Shown here piece by piece: positions 50,604-61,153 of a stretch of DNA of 64,000 nucleotides. The number at the start of each line of letters is the position of its first letter. Within the stretch, counting starts at the first letter, position 1. The notes below the pieces were generated by a model. That model worked only from the letters and a program-made list of their open reading frames with translations, had not been told where the DNA came from and searched no databases. Origin of the DNA: Callaeas wilsoni (Eukaryota; Chordata; Aves; Passeriformes; Callaeidae); NCBI GenBank assembly GCA_013398955.1, contig VWPU01003226.1, forward strand, positions 1-64,000, in the 5' to 3' direction. A program made the translations under genes and the position numbers.

Positions 50604-53600
50604 ACATGATTAGTCCTAAAAGAAAAATATCTGTATTTCTAGCAGAGATTGCCCAATTCTTTCTCTACATGTTCTCATGGAGTAGTAAGAAAAGATATAG
50701 TGAGCATAACTATTGAAGAGCTGAGGTCAGTGTGAACATTTTACCCTTTCCCTTGACCTGAAGGAAATCTCTGTGCCCTGCACTAGTGAGCACCCAAGAG
50801 CATTAGAAACTCTGTTAAGGGGGTGGGAGCTTGGGCAGTGGGAGTGTTTTGATTTTTTTTCCTGTCTTATGTTTTTTTTTTTACTTTCTTTCCTCTTTAA
50901 TTTTCTATTTTGTTCCTGTTATCTCAGAATTCACAAAATAACAGTTTCTATCACACTGGGGTAGCTTTGAAGACTTGCTCTCAATGAAATCGTGTCTTTT
51001 TTACAGTAAAAATGGTTTGCAAGGGAGTTTCTTCTTGATGTTATTATAATACTTTACATTCTGATACAGAGGGAGGTTGCATATCCTTGGAAGTGGCTTA
51101 CAGAGCTTGTGACATGTCATATCCTGCCTCACCCTTTGTTATGATGCACATTTAATAAGAATTTCCATAGCAATACATGTTCATCAGTAGAAGAAGCTGC
51201 ATGCAGAGCTGTAGCTCTTTTTAAAGATGAGGTTATGCTGGTAGTATGTAAAAAAATGTTTCAGTGGTGTTCAGTTCATCAGACTTCTGCACTAGCCATG
51301 CCAATCTTCACTCTATTAAGGTACATTGCGTAATTTTCCTGAGGAAAAAATATTATGAACGTAATTTAAAATGCTCTGCGACTGCCATAGAACCCCAAAT
51401 GGCTTATTCAGCATTCTTTAAATGGTTTTGTGGTTTGATAGTGCACTTAGTTATTTTAAAGTATCTGTGGACAAGAGCATCCTCTTTGAAGACAGTCAGA
51501 AGGTAATATTCGATTATCTTCTTGATAACAGTGCCACTGCCTCAATAATGCTGGTAGAAGTTTTTCTTTATTCCTCTTAATTGATCAATTTTTTGTCTTT
51601 CTACTCAACCACAGAGACAGATGTAAGGCTGTTTTCTTTTTATGTGATTATTCCACGCTTGATTCTCAATTTTTTGGCAAAGGCTGGAATACTATTAACA
51701 ATCTTTAGTTCTAGCAGTTTTAGTAAGAGTGTGTCTACATCTGTGCTTCTTTTATTTTATTTGAAGTAAAAAGAATAAATTTTTTAGGTCTCAGACCTCA
51801 TCTCTTTGAATAATAGGATGGTGGTATCAACTACAAGGTAGGCATTGACTTGTTGCCATTGTGATTTTTTCTTTTTTTTTTAATAGCAAGAATCAATTTA
51901 ATATATAGAATTCCTTTTTTTCCTTTAAAGAAGAAAAAAGTTTAGATGTTGCTTATTTATGGCTGACTTCTATGTTAGATTTCAAACTTCAAAGCATTTC
52001 ATAGAAATATGCATTTCAGTTTGGTGAATTCCGTGAAGTGAAACTGGGCTTTCCAGTACATCATGTCCGTGAATATGGATAATTATATGGATATATAATT
52101 ATAAAAATATCTTTTTGAACTAGATGAGTCGTTCTGATTCAGTATCGTAAATGCTGTTTTTTACAAGCCTGTGCTTCTTTTTCAAACTTCTCTACCCTGG
52201 GTGGTCAAGAAGATGAGAAACAATTAAAGCTCATATTGGGGGAAAAAGGAGATAAAACTGGAAAAAGAAAACAGATTTCTCTTTAACCACACAGTGTGCA
52301 ATTAGAGTTGAAGTCTGGAATTTGAAGCTGTTAAGGGCAAAAAAACAGAGACAAAAATGTAAATGAGAAATAGGAGTATTCAGACTAAACCTAGCACTAA
52401 GTATAGAAAGGTTGTTAGATGTCCCTTTAGAGACTTTGAAAATGGATAAATGGAGGACCATGAGTGTTTCAGGTCTGGTTGCTTCCTTGATTTTCTGTAG
52501 TCTTGTGTGCTGATGGAGAGGATGAAGCAGGAAGGCCTTGCCTCAGTCAAGTGTGACAGTGTTTCTGTTCCCAGCCAAAATCTTAGGCAAATAAATAGGT
52601 GGCCTGGTTTCAGAGGAATGAAATAACTACAGTGAAGATTGAGGATAAGCACAGACAAGGATGTAATGTTCTTACTCAGGGCAGAACCTGAGCTTGCATC
52701 TGTCCTGAAACATCTCAATAGGACTCTGGCTCTTTATATCCTTCCAGGCTGGCAAACGATCGAGTGCTTTGCAGAACTGGTCTGAAAATACCTCAGCAGA
52801 ATGGTTGTTGGACATGTGAAATTAGGGAGATAATTTAGTCAGGTAGGTTTGTTTATTTTTTTACTGCTGCAGCCATATTAGAGCTAAAACCTGTCTTCCT
52901 TCTGTTTTCCATACTAAGTCAGCAGATTACATCCTTGCCTTGTGCATTCCCTGCACAATGTTTGATAACTGCATTAATGAACAAACATAACCCAGGAGCA
53001 AAATATATTGGGAAGAAGTAAAAACAAGATCTTGCATCTTGAAAAATGCAAAATATTTCAACTTAATGTCTCATCATTCTCCATGAAGTCTGTTTTCTAC
53101 TTTGAATTAACAGAGCTCCTGTTCTGCCTCCACAGATGAAGAATGATAGTTATAGATGGGTTTAATTTCATTGAGACAAAAAGAGGTGCTGACTTCCTAC
53201 ATTTTATTAGCATGTGGAACACTGGGGAAAACGTCTTTGTTGATTCACTTCAGCAGGGGAAACTTGAAAAATGTCATGTACTTTGGGCTTTCTCTCTCCT
53301 ACTATTGCCATTTTTCTCAAGAAGCTACTATAGATTTTTCCAGATCTGTCTGTAAAAAATAATGAAAATCAGAATTTATCTTCAACCCAATTTCAAAATA
53401 CATGAACCAAATATCTTTGGAGTTGTCATTTGGCTTTAATATTTTCAGTTCTCCAGAAAACTGTCCCTATTTTTCTCCCATTCTTGAAAGAGAAAGGCTG
53501 CTGATAATTAAAATTAGTTTCATTATTAGTTTTTATCTCCAAAATAACTAGATGAAATCTTGTTTCCTTGGATCATTCAGTAGATGAAGATGAATATAAT

Positions 53601-55094
53601 TGGTTTTCCATTTAATCTCCTTTTAAAAGTTTAATAATTCCTTGATCTTTTAAATAAGTTTGGTTTAATGCCATCAACTTCCAATAAGATAAAATAAACA
53701 ATTTGCGACTATTGGACTATCCAAACAAACAATTTTAAAGTCTGTGCAATATATAGAATAAAGATTTTAATCCAATTGCAAAATCATAGTACTAATTACA
53801 ATTGCCTAGCTGGAAGAGGGGGTTTTAGCTGTGCAAAGTTGCAGAGGTTTTTATTCATCTCAGTTCAGTGCCATGAAAATCTGAAAACAATTAACATTCT
53901 GTTTATTGAACAAGACGAGTGAAGGAATGTTTCCACTGCATGGAGGTCAGCTGAGATACTCCCCTTTCAACAGGAAAGAGTGAAACAGGAGATTTACTAA
54001 AATATTGAAATGCTCCTCTGTTATCCTTGTTGTTTCATTTGTAAAGTTCCTCTTTGCACTGGAGCCAGACTTCTCTGTGGCATTCTCAGTGACCATGAGG
54101 AGCCTCAAGTACTTTAGGTAAAGAACAAAACACAACAAAAAAGGCCCCACATCCCAAGGTCAGATTTAACTTTTGATTCTGAAGACTAGAAATAGATATA
54201 GGCCTTTTGTTTTCTGAGCTCTCATTCTGAATATGATATAAATCAACTCTTTAGTGACCCAGATGGCCTGCAACTAATGACCATTTTCATTAGCCAGTAA
54301 ATTAACAGGTTCATTAGGCCCTGCTGGTGTCAGCTGCTAGAAGGACACAAAGGTTTTGGGTTTTTTTCTTTTTAAATTGAAGGATGAAATTAACTTTTCT
54401 GTAGCCCGTGAAGTTGTCCTATAACATTTATAAAAATGTCATACCTGACTAAATGAGCTCAAGGTCTAAATACTGTTGGGAATTGCACAGCCTGCAGTGT
54501 CAGTGGCTGTGGGAAATTACTGACTGGAATTGAAATCTGCATAGATGCCAGTGCTTGTTGTCATTTCCTCTGTTGGGTGCAGTGCTGAGAGCCATTGGGT
54601 TTTTCTGCCTAGATTTTAACTGTATGGAACTAATTAAAACAGCGCTTTTCTTCACTTCTTTTTCTGACAAACATGTAGAAATAATCCCAGTTAAGACACA
54701 GGAATCCTACTTTTGACAAGAACTAAGCTAAAGCTCTACACTGGAAAAACACTTCATCTTTTTTTTTTTGACATTTTCTTCCTTTGCTCACCTATCACAG
54801 TTTCAAAAGAAATTGTTTAGTGGACATTGATAAGGTAGCCTAGTATGTTACTGATAAGAGAAGAAAGAAGATAACAGTTTCCCAGATGTATTATCAGAAA
54901 TCCAGGAAGCTATTAACATATTGAACAAAGATAAGCAGATAAATAACTTGTGGCACACTCACAGACTGCTGGAATGATCTTCAAGTATTGATCTTGATGA
55001 AAGAGTCATTAATCTTGCAAAATGCATCTTAAATTGTCTCGTCCTTTAAGGAAGCAAAATCCTGGCCTCATGATCAATACTATTCCTCCTGTAG
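50604..55094. other. AT-rich DNA without supported gene
   Basis: No recognised repeat or gene. T-rich stretches occur near 50,870 and 51,875. Frames of up to 112 codons on the minus strand (52,231-52,718) show no motif. Confidence 0.45.
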
Positions 55095-55183
55095 ATTTCT
55101 CTGGCCCAGAATGTCATACCAAATTCTCATGAAATGTACAGTCTGAGACGTCAAAAAATCCAGGCCTGCAGGAAAGATTGATG
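55095..55183 (+). other. Candidate noncoding exon, 89 nt
   Basis: An acceptor (actattcctcctgtag ending at 55,094) and a strong donor (GTAAGTAAG at 55,184) flank 89 nt. All three frames contain a stop; one reads open until a TGA just before the donor. If real it would suit a long noncoding RNA or UTR exon. Confidence 0.15.
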
Positions 55184-55540
55184 GTAAGTAAGAACTTTGC
55201 AAGTAGCACCCATGGCTAGTTTATTATGGTAGTCAAAATTAAATTGTGAAATGATTTCATAATGTATTAAATAGTATCACAGCTTAAGTAAGAATTTAAG
55301 AATTTCATAATGTAGTTCACCTTCACATACGCCTACCTAAGTTCATTCATGTAATGCTGGATGTTTGACACTATGGTTTAATACTTCTCCCACAATAAGG
55401 AAACACTTCAGTAATTAATACCTTGTCTCATTAGTTGAGACCTAACTCATTTGTGTAAGATATCTCTCATGTAATTTGAGAAACGTAATCTGAGATAGTC
55501 AAATGGGCTTCCTCTTTTTAAAAGAATGAAGCTGTGGGAA

Positions 55541-56000
55541 TTGGAGAGACGTGGATTTGACGGGGGACAAGGAGGTGGCTGGGTGGTCCCAGCCAGGGCT
55601 GTGGCTCGTGGCCCGGTGTCCCTGCGGAGACCGGCGCGGTTCCTGGGGCTGTTCTGGGACGCGGGTGCTGTTAACGCCTTTGTCTGAGACACGGACAGCG
55701 GGATCCAGGGCAGCCCTGGACAGCTTGCTGCTGGTGCCCAGCGGTGTGGGTCGGTCACACGCTGGAGGGAAGGGATGCCATGCAGAGGGACCTCGACAGG
55801 CTGGGGAGCTGGGTCTGCGTGCTCCTCGTGAAGCTCAGCAAGGCCGAGGGCAGGCGAATGGGGCAATCCTGAGCACAAACACAGGCTGGGTGACTCGAGA
55901 GGGAATTGAGAGCAGCTCTGAGGAGAAGGGCCTGGAGGTGGTGGTGGACGAGAAGCTCAGCTTGACCTGGCAATGGGCACCTGCAGTCCAGAAAGCCAAA
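55541..56000 (+). mobile_element. CR1 LINE, ORF2 3' region fragment
   Basis: Plus-strand CR1 sequence in consensus order: gagagacgtggatttgac, acaaggaggtggctgg, tcccagccagggctgtggct, ctgttaacgcctttgtctga, gggatgccatgcagagggac, gaattgagagcagctctgag and gacgagaagctcagcttgac, ending in cagaaagccaaaca. The 170-codon plus-strand frame includes the recognisable CR1 tail motif EKGLEVVVDEKLSLTWQWAP; the reverse transcriptase core is absent. The usual 3' UTR and terminal repeat are also missing, so this copy was truncated at both ends. It is the most CpG-rich repeat here. Confidence 0.9.
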
Positions 56001-57730
56001 CAAGCCTTTATCTCATCTTTGAAAAGCCATGTTTTACACAGCTTTTTAAGGCACAATTCTTAAATAACAGCAACAATTCTGTTTCTCATTTAAAATGCAT
56101 AATTAATACAGTCATAAGGAAATGAATCTTTAAATTCTGTCCCTAATTATATTAAAGTATTCTCAATCGGTTTTTTGTGTGTAGAAGCAGCACTTATCTA
56201 GCAACAGAAGGCCTCAAATTAATTTAGGAATTTATTTACATGTGTGCTTGTGTATACACACTCTTGTGTGAAATTTTCACTGGTTTTCTTAGCCAGGGCA
56301 ACCTGATTTTAGTTTCTTTTGCTTTGTGATTTTGTTTTATTTTTTCTGAACAGTTAGATGCAATTTCAGATTTTGTCAAAATCTGGTATTGAAATTTTCC
56401 CTAATGTCTATTTGCTTGTTCTCTTACTGGAAGAACAATGACAGACAGTGGTGGTTTAGGTTATTCACAACTGTGTTTTTTGCTCATAGCTTATTAATTT
56501 ACCTCACATCAGATTATAGAAACATGTAACTGTCTGGGAGCAGTATTACTGCAGGAAAGGGTAGTCATTTAAATCTTTGGAAAGATTCCTAGTCTCGCAC
56601 TCCAGATAACACTTAGGGTTAAGATGACAGGGTGGGACTAAAATCTTTTGGGTTTTTTAAGGATTCTCTACAGATGCTATTATCCAAGGCAGGCATATGT
56701 GTTAGAAAATTCAACATTGTCCATAATAATTTTTTAACTTTTTGACCGTTCTTTCCTGAAATAAATGTAATCACAAGAATTCATCATCAATTTGCAAATT
56801 ACAAAACTAATATGATTTATCTTATATTTGATTTTTTAGATGATCAAGTATTCTGTTTAGGATAGTTCTCTCTCTCCCAAAGAGACTTGCCTGTTAAATA
56901 TTTGAATTCTCCATTCTTTGCTAGATAGCTAATCACCTTCATCGCCTATTGCTTTGGACTAAAATGTATGCACAGCATTTTATAGAAACAAGTTAACCCT
57001 AATTTTCTAAGCAGTTACCATAGTAGTCTCAAGAAATTCAGATATGATAATTTTTACAAGATTGGAGTCATGGGCAGGGAGAGTAGACTTTGTATCAAAC
57101 CTTTAAGTAACCTTTCTATCTGAAGGCAGTAAATTTCTAGAATCTTTTACAAAAAGGTCTTATGAGGAGGGGGACAGACAGTGTATAGATTTCCAATTTA
57201 TTAAAGATACAAATGCACAAATCTAGTGACCCAGTATAGTTCAAATTTTAGTGAGTGCATGTGATATCCACATTCTTGGCTGTCATGCAAAGAACTGAAA
57301 TGTGCTATGACTTTTTACTGCCAAATTTCTCAAAGTTGTCTGCTGGGGTTTCAGGAGTCAAGAGCAGTTGCCAACCTTAGGACTTCTCTGAGTGAATTTC
57401 TGGCTGATTTATGCTCTGATTCACAGTGTGGCAGTTCACCCCTGTGAGGAACAGGTGATGTTTGATTTGATTTAATGCAAAGGAGTTTGTGCATTTCGAT
57501 TGTAATGGAGCACCATCTTCAGTGGATGGTGGGGACATGGGGACAAGCCACGCTGGTGAGAAAAAGGGTGTTGTGCCCATGCGTAAGAATCAGTCTCAGC
57601 AGTCTGCGAGTCCCCACCAAGTGCATCCTAGACCACCAAGGCAGCTCCCTCTGGAGAGAGCAGCTCCCAGGGAAGTGAACTCCATGGATCACCTGTGCTA
57701 AGCCCCAGAGAGCTTGTCAAGATCCGCGTG
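56001..57730. other. AT-rich DNA without supported gene
   Basis: Unique AT-rich sequence with no recognised feature. GC content rises after about 57,480. Confidence 0.45.
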
Positions 57731-57755
57731 CCTCCCTCCCTCCCTCCATCCCTCC
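57731..57755. repeat. CTCC tetranucleotide tract
   Basis: About six imperfect cctc units, followed by a short TG run (tgtgtgtgtg at about 57,759-57,768). Confidence 0.85.
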
Positions 57756-59116
57756 TGCCTGTGTGTGTGCACACTCACCCGTTTGTAGAAAGGCTTGGGG
57801 TGGGAGCCAGGGCTGTAATTACCATTCTGTTCAGTGCTGTGCTGCTTGTTTCCCAATGTACAGCCGTGGATGTGGGCCTGGTGATGTAATAAATGGGTAC
57901 AAAAGGTTAAATCTTGTTCAGCATATGGGGAGAAATTTCAGATAAAAGGAGAGTGCAGCCCATTTGCCAAAAATCTGATTCATGCAAGAAAATCAGGGAG
58001 GGGGGATAGAGTAGAGAAAGGCTGCTGTTATTTTTTAACAAAGGATACTAGAAGCACAATCAGTAGATTCTGTCTTGACTGAAATTACATCGTTTTGAGC
58101 ATTTAATTGTTGGAAAAAAACTGTCTGGAAGCAGCTAAAGCTTGCTTTTGCTTTCCCAGAGCATCTGTAGCTAGTTGTATTTCATGCTAACAATCTTAAC
58201 CATTTAAAAATCGGATAAATTCACCCTATGATTATAAAATAGAATGATTAAAAAAGGAGTCAGAATACATGAGAGCTTGACTTTTCCCACCAATTAACTT
58301 TTGATGTAGTTTTTTTTTTTATCAGACTGAGGCTTTGACAGATTGTATTATGTGGCTTCCCCTGGGGTTTTAGCAAGTTCAGTGATATTTGAGTTTAGCT
58401 CATAATTAAACCCCAGAACTTTTTATAGTCTTTACTGACTGATTTAGTTCCTTCAGTGCCAGGGATGGAAAGGCACGAGATCCCCGACACACATCATCTC
58501 GGGCATACTGCTTAAATTGACAGAATGGAAGACAGAGGGTAAGACAAGTTTCAGGAAAATTTCCATTAAGGTTCTGAAATGGGTCTTTGGAAATTGTTCT
58601 TTGTCTTACAGGATTCTTCTTTTCATATGGAGATACAGTATGGTAAACAGAAAATCAATATATTTACCCCTGATTACAGTATGGATTTGGCGATTAAACC
58701 AGAAAGAGGAGCCAGGCTGCCCGCCCAGTAAAGAAGCAAGAGCAGAACTGCACTGAGAGGCAGAAAAGAAAGCTGCTGCTCCACAGCATTGCTCAGCAAG
58801 CACCATCTTACAAAAAAAGAAACTGAGGAGTGAAATTCAACAATAAAAAAATAAATCTGGCAAATAGCATGAAGGTCAGAGATAAATATAACCATGAGGG
58901 AAGGGAGAAGGAAAGTGGGGAAGAACAAGAGAGAACCTTAGCAGAAGTGCAGCTGCAAATTGAAGTGACTAAGAAACATGAAAGGGGAGGTGGGGTAATT
59001 GGATGTCTCAGTGGTAGGTGCCTTAGCAATTGCATGAGTTGGTACAGCCAGCTCTATAGGACACAGCATTTGGTTGTCATTCAGGGGGAGCTGCTATTAA
59101 ATTCAAAGTGAGAAGA
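57756..59116. other. Unannotated DNA
   Basis: No recognised gene or repeat; a T run lies at about 58,311-58,320. Overlapping frames at 58,517-59,111 have no motif. Confidence 0.4.
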
Positions 59117-59611
59117 ACAACAGAAAGAGACAGTTCAGGAAAGTTACTCTGGGAAGATTAAAACAGGAATTTCAGTCCAAGTCACTGTGGTGCTGACTAC
59201 GTTAGCTACCTTACAGGGCTCTTTCCATTTTCATCTGAGTTTTAGGTTTGACAGGAAGAAAACGATTTTCACTAAAGATACAAAGGGCAATATTTTCAAA
59301 AGTGCCTAGGTGCTTTTTTCAGAAGTTGCTTAGACTTAGCTCCACAGACTCACAGAATGGTTTNACAACAGAAAGAGACAGTTCAGGAAAGTTACTCTGG
59401 GAAGATTAAAACAGGAATTTCAGTCCAAGTCACTGTGGTGCTGACTACGTTAGCTACCTTACAGGGCTCTTTCCATTTTCATCTGAGTTTTAGGTTTGAC
59501 AGGAAGAAAACGATTTTCACTAAAGATACAAAGGGCAATATTTTCAAAAGTGCCTAGGTGCTTTTTTCAGAAGTTGCTTAGACTTAGCTCCACAGACTCA
59601 CAGAATGGTTT
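59117..59611. repeat. 247-bp direct duplication around a single N, probable assembly artefact
   Basis: Positions 59,117-59,363 and 59,365-59,611 are identical by reading, and a lone N sits between them at 59,364. The first copy stops partway into the CR1 start (cacagaatggttt) and then restarts at acaacagaaagagacag. This is the pattern left when two contigs that overlap by 247 bp are joined through a placeholder N and the overlap is not collapsed. A genuine duplication is less likely. Inside each copy, the segment around ttttcaaaagtgcctaggtg resembles a widespread old amniote repeat, which I cannot name with confidence. Confidence 0.93.
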
Positions 59612-60195
59612 GGGTTGGTAAGGACCTTAAGGATCACCTAGATCTACCCCCTGAGTAGGGCAGGGACAGCTTCCACTAGACCAGGTTGCTCAAAGCCCCA
59701 TCCAGCCTCACGCTGAACACTTCCAGGGATGGAGTATCCACAAGCTCTCCAGACAACCTGTGCCAGGGCCTCCCCAGCCTCAGAGTAAAGAATTTCTTCC
59801 ATATATCTTATCTAAATCTACCTCCTTTCAGTTTAGAGCCATTTCCCTTTGTCCTATCAGCCCATGCCCTTGTAAACTGTCCCTCACCAGCTCTCTTGTA
59901 ACCACTTCAGGAGCTAGAAGGCTGCTCTAAGATCTCCCCAGAGCCTTTTCTTCTCTTTCCCAGGCTGAACAATCCCCTTCTCCCAGCTTGTCCTCATAGA
60001 GGAGGTACTCCAGCCCTCTGATCATTGTGGTCCTCCTCAGGAATGTGTTGAGGAGCTCTTTTTATTGTTGGGGTGTCAGAGCTGGATACAGCACTCTGGG
60101 TGGGGGCTCTCAACACTGGAGTAAAGGGGCAGAATGACCTCCCTTGACCTACTGGTCACAGTCACACTGCTTTTGATGTGGCTCAGGACGTCAAA
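59593..60195 (-). mobile_element. CR1 LINE, 3' end fragment (longest)
   Basis: The clearest CR1 copy, on the minus strand. Read on the plus strand it starts with actcacagaatggtttgggt, continues with taaggaccttaaggatcacc, agaccaggttgctcaaagcc, acacttccagggatgga, aagaatttcttcc, ctctgatcattgtggtcctc, and ends at about gacctactggtcacagtcac and the gatgtggctcaggacg region. About 600 bp survive, with small internal deletions. It is 5' truncated and its 3' end is intact. The frame at 59,686-59,901 is CR1-derived. Confidence 0.95.
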
Positions 60196-61025
60196 AGTAT
60201 CAAAAAATATCACATATTTTGTAGAGTGGTCCCAGAGGTGCTCTCTTATGGTGGGAAGGGAGAGAAGGAGAGAAGAATCATCCAGAAGGATGATACTGCC
60301 ACCCCTCCTTTCATTAACCACAGAGGGACTCCAGACTGTTCCATAGACCGGGTACTTCAATGCTGACAACTTCAGGTGGAAAATGGTTCATGAAAACTAT
60401 CCTCAGAGTACTTTGACAGGGCAAAAAAGGGATGCAGGATTACTGTACATGTCAGGAGAGCTAACATAACAAAATGCATTTGATACTTGTTTAATCTGAC
60501 CAAAGTGCGGTGTTTTCAGGCAGTGAGGTAGTCAAAACATCTAACTCGAGTACACTGCCAGTAAAATACTACACTTTTATTAATTTCTGGAGGACACTTA
60601 GGATCTTCTCAGAGAATTTTTTTTCCTTCAGAAATGGAATTTTGTGTCAGAAAGTCATTATGATTTTCTCCCAACTCATGGTACTTAAGTGCTGGTATGA
60701 TCTGCCCACCATTTCTAGAACTGCTCTATAACTCTCCTAAAATTTATGGCCTCTGTTCTTCCTTTGGAAACAGACTATGTTGAATGTTTCTGCTATTCTG
60801 GTAAGGACAGCATGGCCAAAAGAAAAGTATATTATCTATCCCATTACCAGTAAAAGATTTAATTAACCTCATGTTTATTTTCACCTTTTAGTCATCTGTC
60901 AGTTGTTCTGTGATAATAATTCATTTTAGTTGGCTTAACACAAGTTAAATTTGCACAAAGGAAAATTGGCTGAACCTCAACTGTATATGCCAGCTGACAG
61001 ATAAATGTATTTGTCTTTATTGCAG
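60196..61025. other. Unannotated DNA
   Basis: The sequence directly past the CR1 5' break has overlapping frames on both strands (60,076-60,369) with no recognised motif. Confidence 0.4.
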
Positions 61026-61153
61026 GGTGGATTCCATGGAATCTCTTTGCTGGACATTCAGGCATCCTTAATACTGAACAAGAGGGTGTTGTCTGAATTG
61101 CTGGGGATTATAAAAAACAGATCTGCAGAAAATGTATCAGTCAGAAACTGGAG
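61026..61153 (+). other. Candidate internal coding exon, 128 nt, plus strand
   Basis: A good acceptor (tttgtctttattgcag ending at 61,025) and a good donor (GAG followed by GTAGGTATG at 61,154) flank 128 nt. The first frame is open for all 42 codons, with two bases left over, and begins GGFHGISLLDIQASLILNKR. The other two frames contain stops. The predicted peptide mixes hydrophobic and charged residues like a helical protein segment and includes an N-glycosylation-type NRS and NVS. No family is recognised. This is the best-formed exon-like segment I found, but a decoy remains possible. Confidence 0.3.

Noticed and set aside
55551..56063. 170-codon plus-strand frame and minus-strand frames of 73-143 codons
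   Set aside because: The plus frame is the tail of CR1 ORF2; the others are shadows of the same GC-rich repeat.
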